From positions 3,286,001-3,350,000 of the forward strand of contig NZ_CP065037.1 of the NCBI RefSeq assembly GCF_019924635.1: 64,000 bases of DNA. The letters run 5' to 3'. Both the position numbers and the translations under genes were made by a program. The notes below the pieces were generated by a model that saw nothing but the letters and a program-made list of their open reading frames with translations, was not told the DNA's origin and did no database searches. This document shows, one piece after another, positions 10,623 to 26,787 of this stretch (positions are counted from its first letter, which is position 1; each line of letters starts with the position of its first letter). This DNA comes from Leifsonia sp. ZF2019. Lineage in GTDB: Bacteria > Actinomycetota > Actinomycetes > Actinomycetales > Microbacteriaceae.

Positions 10623-10996
10623 TACTTCTTCTCCATCTTCGCGCCGTAGCGGCTGCGAGCCTGCTTGCGGTTCTTGACGGCCTGGGTGTCCAGGGCGCCG
10701 CGGACGATCTTGTAGCGGACGCCAGGGAGGTCCTTCACGCGACCGCCGCGGACGAGCACCATCGAGTGCTCCTGCAGGTTGTGGCCCTCACCGGGGATGT
10801 AGGCGGTGACCTCGGTGCCGTTGGAGAGCTTCACACGGGCGACCTTGCGGAGCGCGGAGTTCGGCTTCTTCGGGGTGGTGGTGTAGACGCGGGTGCAGAC
10901 GCCGCGCTGCTGGGGGTTGGCCTTCAGGGCGGGGGCCTTGGTCTTGGTGACCTTCGGCGTCCGACCCTTCCGCACCAACTGCTGAATGGTAGGCAC
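10622..10996 (-). CDS. rpsL: 30S ribosomal protein S12
   Basis: 124 residues from a GTG start ([12 protein letters not shown]) preceded by AAGGAG. The decoding-site segment [16 protein letters not shown] keeps the lysine whose replacement gives streptomycin resistance, as does [10 protein letters not shown]. First gene of the str operon, with a good promoter about 250 bases upstream. Confidence 0.99.
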   Translation of the reverse strand: MPTIQQLVRKGRTPKVTKTKAPALKANPQQRGVCTRVYTTTPKKPNSALRKVARVKLSNGTEVTAYIPGEGHNLQEHSMVLVRGGRVKDLPGVRYKIVRGALDTQAVKNRKQARSRYGAKMEKK

Positions 10997-11249
10997 TACT
11001 TCTCCTTATATGGACTGCACGGTGACAGTTGTTGCTTGTCCCATGACCGACTCACCCGCCGGGCGGGTCATTCGGTCGTCTGGGGAATCGGCCGACGAAT
11101 GAAGGCTCGCCGCCGATATGCCGTGGGGGCCGGGATCCCGTGCGGTCTCCCTGCCCATCGGATGAGTACGTGCCGGCCCGCCCGCTCCTCCATCGCTGGT
11201 CCCATTTCTGGGCACGGAACGAGCGCGCAGCAGAGCGCACACCCGATAA
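10997..11249 (-). promoter_or_regulatory. str operon 5' leader, no gene seen
   Basis: About 250 bases between the likely transcription start and rpsL. It holds the GC-rich palindrome ACCCGCCGGGCGGGT near 11050 and, at its end, the rpsL ribosome binding site. Short open frames in it have no supporting features. S7-type autoregulation is possible but nothing specific is recognisable. Confidence 0.4.
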
Positions 11250-11278
11250 ATGTTATCGTCCGCGCCCTTCCCGGTCAA
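11250..11278 (-). promoter_or_regulatory. str operon promoter (sigma70 type)
   Basis: On the minus strand, -35 TTGACC (11273-11278), a spacer of exactly 17 bases, and -10 TAACAT (11250-11255). The -10 is embedded in the small palindrome GATAA-ATG-TTATC (11245-11257). It drives rpsL-rpsG-fusA-tuf with a leader of roughly 250 bases. Confidence 0.75.
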
Positions 11279-11307
11279 ATGAGAGCGGCTGTGGTAGGCC
11301 CTCGTCC

Positions 11308-11333
11308 GCGCAGGGCGAAACCGGTGCCTGCGC
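11308..11333 (-). terminator. Hairpin after the four-helix membrane protein gene
   Basis: Arms GCGCAGG (11308-11314) and CCTGCGC (11327-11333), loop of 12 bases, ending immediately at the stop codon of the upstream minus-strand gene. It lacks a T-tract on the minus strand, so it is a candidate only. Confidence 0.4.
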
Positions 11334-11828
11334 TCACTCGTCGCCGTCCCGCTCCCACGGCCAGCGTGGACGCCCCCGCTGGCTGAACCGGCCCACCAGG
11401 ACGAGCTGGTAGAGCAGCGTGACGACGAACGAGACGATCCCGACCAGAACCGCGTACCAGCTGCCGAACTGGCCGGCGGCGAACAGGAGCGCACGCAGCG
11501 ATTGCGAGGGATCCCCCGCGATGCCGGCCACCGCTCCCGCCACCACGAAGACCAGGTAGCAGACCAGCCCGACCAGGAGGGCCGTGCCGGGTGCGATGCG
11601 CTGGCGATCGGCGGGCACGCGCGTCCCGATCCCGATCAGCGCCAGCAGCAGAGCGACGACCGCCGCCCCCGTCATGGCAGGGCCCACGAGCGTCCCGACC
11701 GCCGGGTCGGCGACCACCTCGGTGTTGGTCGCGAGCGACAGGAGGCCGAAGCCCGCGACGATCAGCGCGAGGTCGAGGCCCGCGGCGAAGAGGGCCACGA
11801 CACTCGCATAGGCGCGTTCGTCACGCAT
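11334..11828 (-). CDS. Small membrane protein with four predicted helices (DUF6121-like?)
   Basis: 164 residues from the ATG at 11828 (MRDERAYASVVALFAAGLDL); an upstream start would overlap the preceding gene and add a basic, non-conserved-looking tail. Four hydrophobic segments lie at about 9-31, 44-64, 77-99 and 113-138, followed by a charged end WPWERDGDE. It begins ten bases after the stop of the next gene upstream and is probably co-transcribed with it. The family name is a weak recollection; no function is known to me. Confidence 0.65.
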   Translation of the reverse strand: MRDERAYASVVALFAAGLDLALIVAGFGLLSLATNTEVVADPAVGTLVGPAMTGAAVVALLLALIGIGTRVPADRQRIAPGTALLVGLVCYLVFVVAGAVAGIAGDPSQSLRALLFAAGQFGSWYAVLVGIVSFVVTLLYQLVLVGRFSQRGRPRWPWERDGDE

Positions 11829-11838
11829 GACCGCCCGA

Positions 11839-12954
11839 TCAGTACCCCTGCTGCGAGGCGTACGCGGCGACGGCCTGGTTCTGCGCATCGGCGACCTGCT
11901 GCTCGTAGTCCGCCTGGGCCTCCGCGTTGCGGGCCTTCAGCTTGCGACCGCGCCCGGCGAGCCAGGCACCGGTCCACACCGAGATCTCGCGGGCGATGAC
12001 GCCGGCGAGCACGGCGAACGGGTTGAGCCACGCGCTGCGGAGGAGGATGGCGAACTCGGCCGGGGTGCGGTCGAGGAAGCGGGCATCCACGAGGTAGGCG
12101 CCGACGTAGCAGAAGTAGACGAAGACGGCGACGACGAGGCCGCCGAGGATGTACGCCCACCAGCGCGCCCGGTTCACGATCTGCACGAGCACGACCATGC
12201 CCACGAAGAAGGCGACGACCGGGACCCAGCCCGAGATCTGCTGCGTGTAGTACTGGAGCAGTGCCTGCAGGTACTCGTTGCTGGGCGTCAGAAGCGCGCC
12301 GACGACGACGACCGCTACGCTCCACAGCAGCGCGAACGCGACCGTCCCGACGAGCACGATCAGGATGCCCGTGCCCCGGTTGCTCTTGCGCTTCGGCGGC
12401 TCGGGCCGCTGCAGGAAGATCGGCGCGACGGGCTGCGGCTGCACCGGGACGGCCGTGCCGGTCGGCTCCGGCGCCCACGCTCCGGTCGCGGCCGGAGCGG
12501 TCCCGTATGCGGTGGTCACGGCTGGAGCGGTCTGCGCTTCCGCGGCGGCGGCAGCGGCGACCACGGGCGCGGCGGCCTCCGCCGGCGACGCGGTGTCGAC
12601 GGTGGCGGTGCCGGCGGCCGTGGCCCCGGCCTCCCCCGGCTGTGCGGCCGTGCGCGCGACCGCGGCCGCGATGTCGTCGTCGGTGCTCACCACGGGTTCT
12701 GGCTCCGTCACGGCGGCCGGCGCGGGAGGAGCAGCGGCGGGAACGGGAGCCGCCTCCTCGGTCTTCGTGTCGCCGGCGGGACGGTTCACATGCCCGCGCG
12801 CGGAGACCGAGCTCGACGGCGGGTCCACGACCTCCGGATCGGAGTCGTGCGGCTCAGCAGCGGCGGACGCGGCCGCACCCGTTGCGGGCTCCGCGGGCGT
12901 CGCCTGCTGCTCCCCCGTGTCCGCGGATGCGGAGTCCGGTGTCGTGTCGCTCAT
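11839..12954 (-). CDS. Membrane protein with long Ala/Pro-rich N-terminal region
   Basis: 371 residues from ATG 12954 (MSDTTPDSASADTGEQQ), chosen because GGAGGTG lies just upstream; an earlier start at 13005 lacks support. Residues 1 to about 185 are low-complexity Ala/Pro/Thr/Glu. Then comes a basic patch (PPKRKSNRG), four hydrophobic segments between about 195 and 330, and a Gln/Ala-rich coiled tail. It probably sits in the cytoplasmic membrane with a disordered cytoplasmic N-terminus. Function unknown. Confidence 0.7.
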   Translation of the reverse strand: MSDTTPDSASADTGEQQATPAEPATGAAASAAAEPHDSDPEVVDPPSSSVSARGHVNRPAGDTKTEEAAPVPAAAPPAPAAVTEPEPVVSTDDDIAAAVARTAAQPGEAGATAAGTATVDTASPAEAAAPVVAAAAAAEAQTAPAVTTAYGTAPAATGAWAPEPTGTAVPVQPQPVAPIFLQRPEPPKRKSNRGTGILIVLVGTVAFALLWSVAVVVVGALLTPSNEYLQALLQYYTQQISGWVPVVAFFVGMVVLVQIVNRARWWAYILGGLVVAVFVYFCYVGAYLVDARFLDRTPAEFAILLRSAWLNPFAVLAGVIAREISVWTGAWLAGRGRKLKARNAEAQADYEQQVADAQNQAVAAYASQQGY

Positions 12955-12995
12955 CGTGGCACCTCCAGGGGCCCGGCGGGCCCGTCGTGGTGCCC

Positions 12996-13023
12996 ACTGT
13001 AGCAACGGGCTGCGGGATGTGAA
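12996..13023 (-). promoter_or_regulatory. Promoter of the Ala/Pro-rich membrane protein gene
   Basis: Minus strand: -35 TTCACA (13018-13023), 16-base spacer, -10 TACAGT (12996-13001). It lies about 40 bases upstream of the ATG at 12954, with GGAGGTG in between. Confidence 0.5.
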
Positions 13024-13187
13024 GGGAGGCGGACCGAGGGCGGTCAGGTCATGTCGAGCTATCGGTGGGCCACGCCGTCACGGGGCGAGAATCCGGCGGC
13101 GGCGAAGGGATGTCACCGTCTTCCCCGCCGTCGCAGGCGTGATCGCCTCGCTTACAGGTGCCCCGTGATGTCCCGTCGCGCCACGGA

Positions 13188-13427
13188 TCAGCGGCGCTTG
13201 AAGTCCCCGCGACGGCTCGCGAGGTAGACGAGCACGCCCGCGAGGACGGCGCAGCCCATGGTGGTCAGCCAGAACGGGAGGGTCGCGGCGGCGTGGCCGG
13301 CGGTCGCCTGGACGATGCCGACGACGAAGCTGACCACGGCGACGACGAGCGCGACGGCCGAGAAACCGACCATCGCCCGGCCGGTCGTGTCCGTGTACTC
13401 GAGGAGATGGCGCCACATGGGTTCCAT
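13188..13427 (-). CDS. Small two-helix membrane protein
   Basis: 79 residues, starting MEPMWRHLLEYTDTTGRAMVG. Two hydrophobic segments (about 19-40 and 49-69) are separated by a short loop, and the end is basic (SRRGDFKRR). It lies between rpoC and the membrane genes upstream of the str operon. No family recognised. Confidence 0.6.
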   Translation of the reverse strand: MEPMWRHLLEYTDTTGRAMVGFSAVALVVAVVSFVVGIVQATAGHAAATLPFWLTTMGCAVLAGVLVYLASRRGDFKRR

Positions 13428-13453
13428 TCTCCCGCATGACCGGGGGGGGAACG

Positions 13454-13491
13454 ACGACGGCCCCCGACGCGTTCGCGCCGGGGGCCGTCGT
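13454..13491 (-). terminator. rpoC downstream hairpin
   Basis: Perfect 13-base arms ACGACGGCCCCCG (13454-13466) and CGGGGGCCGTCGT (13479-13491), starting 11 bases past the rpoC stop. On the minus strand it is followed by GTTCCCCCCCC rather than a clean T-run. The position at the end of rpoBC makes a terminator the best reading. Confidence 0.65.
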
Positions 13492-13502
13492 GGTACGGGA
13501 CC

Positions 13503-17378
<3,876 letters not shown>

Positions 17379-17426
17379 TGTTCACTCTCTCCTGTAAAGA
17401 ATTCGTCAGGTGGGTCTGGCTGCGGG

Positions 17427-20924
<3,498 letters not shown>

Positions 20925-21127
20925 GGAAATAACCTCCGTGGGCCCCGTCAGGCCAGTAACTGTCGGTCAGTGATGATGTCGGTGTGAGGACGAGCTGTTT
21001 TTCAACAGCGACTCCCAGCGGTGCGCCGCCGTATCTGACCCGAGGGATCGGGCCCAGGCGTGCGCGGGGAAAGACGAAGCCGACCGCAATATGAAGGCGA
21101 AAGATCTGACTGGGAGCGCAAAGAACA
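20925..21127 (-). promoter_or_regulatory. rpoBC 5' leader, no gene seen
   Basis: About 200 bases of likely untranslated leader. It contains a hairpin GCTGTT (20994-20999) / AACAGC (21004-21009) with a four-base loop. The stretch is visibly more AT-rich near its 5' end than its surroundings. No riboswitch consensus is recognised. Confidence 0.4.
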
Positions 21128-21157
21128 ACTATATGTCAAAAGGGCGCGCCGTGTCCA
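21128..21157 (-). promoter_or_regulatory. rpoBC promoter
   Basis: Minus strand: -35 TGGACA (21152-21157), 18-base spacer, -10 TATAGT (21128-21133). A further upstream element GAATAGTGGC (21208-21217) is shared with the rpsJ upstream region. TTGACA (21134-21139) sits between the two boxes but has no matching -10 downstream. Confidence 0.6.
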
Positions 21158-21245
21158 GTCTTTTCTTGACCGGGAGTGCAGATGTGCGGTATAACCCCGC
21201 GCGGAGTGCCACTATTCCCTCAGAATCCGCGTGTTTCCGCGGTTG

Positions 21246-22283
21246 TCACCGCCGCAGCGGGAGGGTGTCGACGGTGGCGGCGAGTGCCGTCTCGCGCGTG
21301 CGCGGCTCCCAGCCGAGCATCGTCAGCGCCTTCTCTGCGGAGGCCCGCCGCTGCGCCCCGACCTCCGGGAGGGCGTCCCGGACCGTCCGGCTGAACGGCG
21401 CGACGGCGCGCAGCATCCACGCGGGCATGACCTTCGTCGGGACGCGTCTTCCGGCATCCTCGCCCAGCCGGCCACGGATGAACCGCGCGACCTGCGCGGC
21501 GCTCATCACCTCCCCCGCGATGGCCAGGAAACGTTCGCCGGCGGCCTCCGGCCGCGTCATCGCCAGGAGGTGGAGCGCGGCGACGTCGCGCACGTCCACG
21601 ATCCCGAACCAGACGTCCGGGAGACGAGGGATCCGGCCGTCGCATACCAGCCGGATGAGCTCGACCGAGCTCGAGACGTCGGGTCCGAGCACCGGGCCGA
21701 GGATCCCGACCGGGTTCACGGTCGCGAGCTGCATGGCCCCGCCCGCCGACCGGTGCTCGTCGATGAAGCTCCACGCCGCTCGTTCGGCGATGGTCTTCGA
21801 TCGCACGTAGGCGCTGACCGGCCGCCCGCTGTCGAGCTCGGTCCAGTCCTTCTCCGTGAACGCGCGCGCCGTCGGAGCGTGGCCGTAGCCGATCGCCGCG
21901 AAGGAGGAGGTCTGCACCACCCGCTCGACGCCGGCGTCCGCCGCCGCCCGCAGCACGCGCAGCGCCCCGTCCCTCGCCGGGACGATCAGCTCGTCCGGGT
22001 CCTTCGGCTGCCGTGCCGGGAACGGGGAGGCGACGTGGAGCACGAACCGGCAGCCGTCGACCGCCTGCGCCCAGCCGTCGTCGACGGTGAGGTCGGCCAC
22101 GGCGAAGCCGAGGCGGTCACCCGGGTCGTCGAGGCCGGCGACGCCCAGCTGCGAGCGGACGTCGGCCGCCCGTGCCGGGGTCCTGATCGTCGCGCGGACG
22201 TCGTAGCCCGCCTCGAGGAGCGTCGCGACGCAGTGCGCGCCCACGAATCCCGAGCCTCCCGTCACCAGCACGCGGTCCGCCAT
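21246..22283 (-). CDS. NAD(P)-dependent epimerase/dihydroflavonol-4-reductase-like protein
   Basis: 345 residues, extended short-chain dehydrogenase fold. The nucleotide-binding motif GGSGFVG is at residues 9-15. The catalytic pair YVRSK has Tyr159 and Lys163, with the serine in QTSSFAA around 126. Overall it resembles aldehyde/dihydroflavonol reductases rather than sugar epimerases. It lies between the rpoB upstream region and a two-component system with no operon link to either. The substrate is unknown. Confidence 0.85.
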   Translation of the reverse strand: MADRVLVTGGSGFVGAHCVATLLEAGYDVRATIRTPARAADVRSQLGVAGLDDPGDRLGFAVADLTVDDGWAQAVDGCRFVLHVASPFPARQPKDPDELIVPARDGALRVLRAAADAGVERVVQTSSFAAIGYGHAPTARAFTEKDWTELDSGRPVSAYVRSKTIAERAAWSFIDEHRSAGGAMQLATVNPVGILGPVLGPDVSSSVELIRLVCDGRIPRLPDVWFGIVDVRDVAALHLLAMTRPEAAGERFLAIAGEVMSAAQVARFIRGRLGEDAGRRVPTKVMPAWMLRAVAPFSRTVRDALPEVGAQRRASAEKALTMLGWEPRTRETALAATVDTLPLRR

Positions 22284-22328
22284 GCGCCCATCCTCCTCCG
22301 CGGCACGACCCCGCGGTAGACGCGCGGC

Positions 22329-23000
22329 TCAGGACCGGACGAGCGCGATCGCCTGCGCGCGGTCGCGGACGGCGAGCTTGGCGAAGATCGCGTTGATGTG
22401 GGTCTTGACCGTCGCGACGCTCACGAACAGCCCGGCGGCGATCTCGGGGTTGCTCCGCCCCTCCCCGACGAGCGCGAGGACCTCCGCCTCCCGGCGGGTG
22501 AGGGCCGGGAACCGGGCGATCAGCGACTCGGCCGCCGTCGGAACGGTCCCCGCCACGACGGGGGCGGTGGTGAGGGAGCTGACGATCCGGGCGCCGACCT
22601 CCGGCGCGAACGTCGACTGCCCGCTGGCGACCGCGCGGACCGCCGCCGCGAGCTCCACCCGCCCGGCGTCCTTGGTGAGGTAGCCGCGGGCGCCCGCGCG
22701 CAGGGCGGAGAGGATGGACGCGTCGTCCGCGTACGTCGTGAGCACGAGCACCGCCGTCTCCGGCGCGTCGCGGGCGATCCGGGCCGTCGCCGCGACACCG
22801 TCGACGCCGGGCATGCGCAGATCCATGAGCGCGACGTCGGGATGCGCCGACACGGCGAGCGCGACCGCCTGCTCGCCGTCCGCGGCCTCCCCCACGACCT
22901 CGACGTCGGGCAGCAGGCCGAGCACGGTCACCAGCCCGTCGCGGATGATCGCCTGGTCGTCGGCGACGATCACGCGGATGGTGCGCTCCTGGGCGGTCAT
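22329..23000 (-). CDS. NarL/LuxR-family response regulator
   Basis: 223 residues from ATG 23000, which overlaps the sensor kinase stop (ATGA). The receiver domain has the acidic pair DD at 14-15, the phospho-acceptor Asp60 in LMDLRMPG, Thr in VLTTYAD and Lys in YLTKDAG. The C-terminal LuxR-type helix-turn-helix (TRREAEVLALVGEGRSNPE, then VATVKTHI) occupies about 158-223. It is phosphorylated by the adjacent kinase, by inference from context. Confidence 0.95.
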   Translation of the reverse strand: MTAQERTIRVIVADDQAIIRDGLVTVLGLLPDVEVVGEAADGEQAVALAVSAHPDVALMDLRMPGVDGVAATARIARDAPETAVLVLTTYADDASILSALRAGARGYLTKDAGRVELAAAVRAVASGQSTFAPEVGARIVSSLTTAPVVAGTVPTAAESLIARFPALTRREAEVLALVGEGRSNPEIAAGLFVSVATVKTHINAIFAKLAVRDRAQAIALVRS

Positions 23001-24148
23001 GCGAGCCTCGCCTCCGCCGTCACGGCGAACCGGTCGCCGTCCGCACCGGCCGTGGCGGTACCGCCGAGGGGCAGCGCGGCGAATCGCTCGCGCATCCCCT
23101 CCAGTCCGTGTCCGCCGCCGCTGCGGGCGAGCTCTCCGGGGACGGATGCGCCGGCGGGGAGCGGATTGCAGACGCGAAGGGTCACGCGGTCGTCCTTCCA
23201 GTCGAGGTCTGCGCGCACCGGCTGACCGGGCGCGTGCTTGCGGGCGTTGCTCAGCGCCTCCTGCAGCGCACGCTGGAGCGCGGCGGCCTGCGCGGCGGCG
23301 AGCGGGCACGGACGGCCGGTCACCGTCAGGTCGGCGGTGGCGCCGAGCGCGCGGTGGGCTCCGATCAGGTCGTCGAGCGATGCGGCGAGCGCCTCCTCTC
23401 CGACCGTTCCCGTCGTCGCGGACTCCGGATCGCGGAGCGCCGCCACCGCCCGCCGCGCGTCGGCCAGTCCATCGGCGGCGAGACCGCGCGCGGCGACGGC
23501 GCGGCGGCGTGCCTCCTCGGTGTCCCCGGCTTCCAGGAGAGCGTCGACCGCGTCCAGCTGCACCACCAGGCCGCCGAGGCTGTGGGCGAGCACGTCGTGG
23601 AGGTCCCGCGCCAGAGCGACCCTGGCCGCCTCCTCCCGCATCTCGGCCTCACGGTCGCGCAGCAGGGCGGACTGCTCCTCCGAGCGGCGGAACTGGCGGC
23701 GGCTGAGGCCGGCGAAGGTGGCGAGCAGGATCCCGGCCAGCTCACCCAGCACCGCCGCGACCGCGGTGTCGAACGGCAGCGCGCCGGCCACGATGAGGGC
23801 GACGCTGACGAAGGCCGTGCCGAGCCCGAGAGCAGCCGGCCACCGGATGTCGCCGACGAGCACCAGGATCGCGATGGCCGCCGGCACGACGGCGACCCCA
23901 TCCGTCGCCGGTGTCACGAGGGATCCGGTGGCGGCCGAGACCACCGCGAACACGAGGACGAGCCGCCGCGCGCCCAGCAGCGCGCACAGGCTGCGCGCCG
24001 CCCACGTCACGACCGCGATCATCCCCACGACGAGCACCCACGGCGGGCGCTCCGCCACGTGCGATCCGGCGATCGAGTACGCAACGAAGCCGGCGCCCAC
24101 GAGATTCAACGCGAACGCCAGCCAGCCGGGCCAGATCGAGGATGTCAC
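22997..24148 (-). CDS. Two-component sensor histidine kinase (HisKA_3 type)
   Basis: 383 residues from GTG 24148 (MTSSIWPGWLAFALNLVG); longer in-frame starts overlap the upstream gene and encode non-membrane sequence. Five or six hydrophobic segments span 8-145, with no obvious extracellular sensor domain. The phospho-acceptor is His184 in RDLHDVLAHSL. The ATPase domain has the N box around EALSNARKHAPG and a G box GGHGLEGM near the C-terminus. It overlaps the response regulator by four bases. The signal is unknown. Confidence 0.92.
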   Translation of the reverse strand: MTSSIWPGWLAFALNLVGAGFVAYSIAGSHVAERPPWVLVVGMIAVVTWAARSLCALLGARRLVLVFAVVSAATGSLVTPATDGVAVVPAAIAILVLVGDIRWPAALGLGTAFVSVALIVAGALPFDTAVAAVLGELAGILLATFAGLSRRQFRRSEEQSALLRDREAEMREEAARVALARDLHDVLAHSLGGLVVQLDAVDALLEAGDTEEARRRAVAARGLAADGLADARRAVAALRDPESATTGTVGEEALAASLDDLIGAHRALGATADLTVTGRPCPLAAAQAAALQRALQEALSNARKHAPGQPVRADLDWKDDRVTLRVCNPLPAGASVPGELARSGGGHGLEGMRERFAALPLGGTATAGADGDRFAVTAEARLA

Positions 24149-24155
24149 AGCACCA

Positions 24156-24674
24156 TCATGCTGCGAACGCCCGGTGACGATCGAGCCGCGCCGCGAAGAC
24201 GGCCGTGCGTGCGGCCCGGTTCGCCGCGAACACCAGCAGGATGATCCCGGTCGAGGCCGCCAGATGCGACCCCGCCTGCGTGGCGACCACGTCCACCCCG
24301 ACACGCACCGCGATCACGGCCACCCACAGAATCAGGCCGAGCACGCCGGTCCGCGACTCGTACTCGGCGATGTCGCGCCCGTCCTTGCCGGTCGCCATCG
24401 GCCGCGCGAGCGGACGGAACCGGGCGATCGCGCCCATCCAGGCCCCGGCCGCGAGCGAGAGGAGCAGCTCACCCACCACGATCGCGAGGTCGAGCGCGCT
24501 CAGCTCCGACGGCTTCACCTGCTGGACCAGCATCACCGCCCCCACCACGGCGAAGATCGCCGGCCCGCGCCACATGCGCGCGACCACCACCGGCCGCCAC
24601 ACCAGCTGCTTGTACCCCACCCAGCCGATGAGCAGCACGATGAGCACCGCGTTCCCGAGCATCTGAACCGACAT
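24156..24674 (-). CDS. Membrane protein upstream of the two-component system
   Basis: 172 residues with four or five hydrophobic segments, beginning MSVQMLGNAVLIVLLIGWVG (helix near 5-20, others at about 38-52, 62-80, 112-130 and 135-150). Resembles DUF1453-type proteins linked to two-component genes. The ATG has GGGGAGG upstream, and its stop lies eight bases before the kinase start, so the three form one operon. It could be an accessory sensor or a target; this is inference. Confidence 0.75.
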   Translation of the reverse strand: MSVQMLGNAVLIVLLIGWVGYKQLVWRPVVVARMWRGPAIFAVVGAVMLVQQVKPSELSALDLAIVVGELLLSLAAGAWMGAIARFRPLARPMATGKDGRDIAEYESRTGVLGLILWVAVIAVRVGVDVVATQAGSHLAASTGIILLVFAANRAARTAVFAARLDRHRAFAA

Positions 24675-24791
24675 GACAACCTCCCCGGCCGGAGCCTCCG
24701 ACCTACCCCTCCAGCGTCGCGCGCACGGGTCGGCGGCGGCACCGCCCTGGGGTGGAGACGAGGGTGGAGGTTTCGGGGTGGAGGCGGCGGC

Positions 24792-25286
24792 CTAGAGGTG
24801 GGTGCCCGCGGCGCACACGATCCGTCCGGAGACGGTCGCGGCATCGGCGATCACCGAACCAGGGCTACCGTCCGCCCACTCGTTGATCTGTCCGGATACT
24901 CCGTCCATCTCGATCGAGCCGTCGCGCAACGTGAGCGATTCGATGGTCACGAATGCAGCATCGTCGAACCGTGCAATGAGGCCGTCGAGTGCGGCCGGGC
25001 TTCCTTGCGTTCTCACGGCAGCATCCAGGTCAGAGGTGGCGGCTTCGACGCGAACGCCGGTCGAACTCCTCGTGCATCGTGCCGGCTCGATGTCCAGTGT
25101 CACCCTGCGCCGGCCACCCTCTGCGGCGACGTAGTCGATTCTCACGCTCGACCGCGCGCTGGGAGTTGAGGGGCTCGGTTCGGAACTGGGTGAACTGCAC
25201 CCCCCAAGCGCGAGGACCATCAGGCTCACCGCCGCGAGCGTCCGCATACGCCGACGTGGCAGCCACGAGGACGCCAGCAGCATCAC
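24792..25286 (-). CDS. Putative lipoprotein of the WXG locus
   Basis: 164 residues if read from GTG 25286. ATG 25247 (MRTLAAVSLMVLALGGC) gives a cleaner lipoprotein signal, with lipobox LALGGC at its end. The mature part begins with a Ser/Pro-rich linker, then a roughly 110-residue polar domain of no recognised family (two further cysteines, in PARCTRS and RIVCAAG). The longer start overlaps the stop of the upstream WXG-type gene by four bases, so it belongs to that operon. Confidence 0.7.
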   Translation of the reverse strand: MMLLASSWLPRRRMRTLAAVSLMVLALGGCSSPSSEPSPSTPSARSSVRIDYVAAEGGRRRVTLDIEPARCTRSSTGVRVEAATSDLDAAVRTQGSPAALDGLIARFDDAAFVTIESLTLRDGSIEMDGVSGQINEWADGSPGSVIADAATVSGRIVCAAGTHL

Positions 25287-26451
25287 GAGTCGCCCGGCAA
25301 CGGGATCCGCACGGAGGAGAGAACGCCTCCGGAAGCACCGATCGCCTGCATCAGGTCAACAGCATATCTGACGGACGCGACGGTCTCCTGAGTGAGCTCG
25401 GTCGCCTTCTTGGCCGCCTGGAATGCGCGGGCGACAAGCAGCGCGTCAACGAAGGCGGCGAGCGCGGGACCCACGACCGTTTCGGCCGTCGCGCCACCGA
25501 TCGCGGTGCTCGCCACTGCGGCGCCGATGCAGTCCACGACGGTCGTGAAACACCCTTCGAGCTCCTCGCACGAGCCGTACACGGCTTGCGCCACTTTGCC
25601 GAGCCGATCTTCGAGGGTGCGCGCGGCCGAACCCGCTGACCGCGTGGCTGTCACGAGGCGTCCGAGATAATCGAACGCTGCGTCCGCCGCATCGCCCGTC
25701 CAGACCTCGGCGCAGAGTTTGACCGATCGTGCCAGTTGGTCGGCGACCGACTCGAAGTACCATCCGATCGCACCGGCGGACACCGACGCGCTCCCCACCT
25801 GCGAAGCATCCCCACCGAACACTTTCGCCAGCATCGCGATCGGATCCTCGTGGAACACCAGCTGGATCCCCTGATGGAGGATTCCCGACACGCTGAAGTA
25901 CGGGATCGATAGGATCTTCTCAACTCGATCTTCTCAACTCGCGACCGTTGGCTTGACGGGTCGGGCCACATCGGCGACTGGAGCATTTGCGCCATCGGGC
26001 TTCGCACACACTGTTGCTGGTAACCCTCGCCGCTACGCTGGCGAGCAGAAGACTTCACCCCGAACACAGCGACGAGGATGTCGTCCGCTGCGTCGCGTTG
26101 GATGGCGTCTGAGGATTCATAGGCGGAGGCGGTTGCACGCATTGCGGATGCAGCCTGCTCCAGGGCGAGTTGCGTCCGATCGAGATGAACCTTCAGATCA
26201 GCGGCCTGACCGGCGACGAACTCGGAGATGCTTCCGAGGAAGAGATTCAGACCAGACGCGTCCGGGGCGACCCGGAAGTAGGCGTCGAGGTAGTCTTGCG
26301 GCCGCAGGAGCGCCTTCGCGCCGCGTGGGCCAACGAACGATGCGGGATAAGTCACAGGAACGACCTCGCCGCGCAGGCTCTCCAGATCAATCGCGAGCGA
26401 TCGCAACGCCTCGACGTCGACATCGATCACGGCCGCCACCTCAGAATGCAC
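25283..26451 (-). pseudogene. WXG/type VII secretion-substrate-like gene, frameshifted by a 14-bp tandem duplication
   Basis: Two frames meet at 25913-25940. Frame one starts at 26451 (MHSEVAAVIDVDVEALRSL) and is sensible for about 170 residues, then becomes Arg/Ser-rich nonsense until a stop at 25651. Frame two carries the natural continuation (ILHQGIQLVFHEDPIAMLAK ... WTGDAADAAFDYLGRL ... stop at 25283). Deleting one 14-base copy joins them into a single 384-residue frame (RSRVEKILSIPYFSVSGI at the junction). The intact protein would have two helical segments with a WTG motif in the second, as in ESX-type substrates. Frame two alone could start at GTG 25891. A sequencing error is possible but less likely than a true duplication. 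Confidence 0.85.
25913..25940. repeat. 14-bp direct tandem duplication
   Basis: GATCTTCTCAACTC occurs twice back to back (25913-25926 and 25927-25940). Fourteen is not a multiple of three, so the second copy shifts the reading frame of the surrounding gene. A unit of this size is typical of strand-slippage events. Confidence 0.95.
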
Positions 26452-26767
26452 CCATCAGCTTCTGCAGCCCGGCGATGCCTCGTGTGGCACCGCCTTCGGT
26501 GGCGATCTGGTCACGTTCAGCGCCCAGCAGAGAGGATGCAAGGGCATCGAGCCCGCCTGCGAGCGAATTCATCTCCGCCATCCACTCGTCGACGAGGGCT
26601 CGCACGGCGTCCCCGGAGCTGGCCGCCCAACTGGCATGGGACTCGTCGACATCAGTCCGCAACCGGGCGACGAGCGCGCCGATATCGTCACGAGCCTGCT
26701 TTGCTGCGACCGCTCCGTCGTGCATCGCCCCCTCTGCCACACCGATCGACTGCATCATATTCCCCAC
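26441..26767 (-). CDS. WXG100-family protein A
   Basis: Up to 108 residues from GTG 26767; ATG 26758 or 26755 (MMQSIGVAEGAM) are alternatives. Helical throughout, with a Trp-centred turn (SHASWAASSGDAVRALVDEW) standing for the WXG hairpin between two helices. Secreted as a small helical dimer by type VII systems in other actinobacteria. Its stop overlaps the start of the frameshifted gene downstream by 11 bases, and it is divergent from WXG protein B with about 20 bases between them. No secretion ATPase is in the window. Confidence 0.75.
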   Translation of the reverse strand: MGNMMQSIGVAEGAMHDGAVAAKQARDDIGALVARLRTDVDESHASWAASSGDAVRALVDEWMAEMNSLAGGLDALASSLLGAERDQIATEGGATRGIAGLQKLMGAF

Positions 26768-26787
26768 AAAAATTCCACATGCAATGA

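Noticed and set aside
13442..13449. Poly-G run next to the rpoC terminator as a phase-variable tract
   Set aside because: It lies outside any coding frame and overlaps no recognisable promoter; a simple homopolymer next to a terminator.
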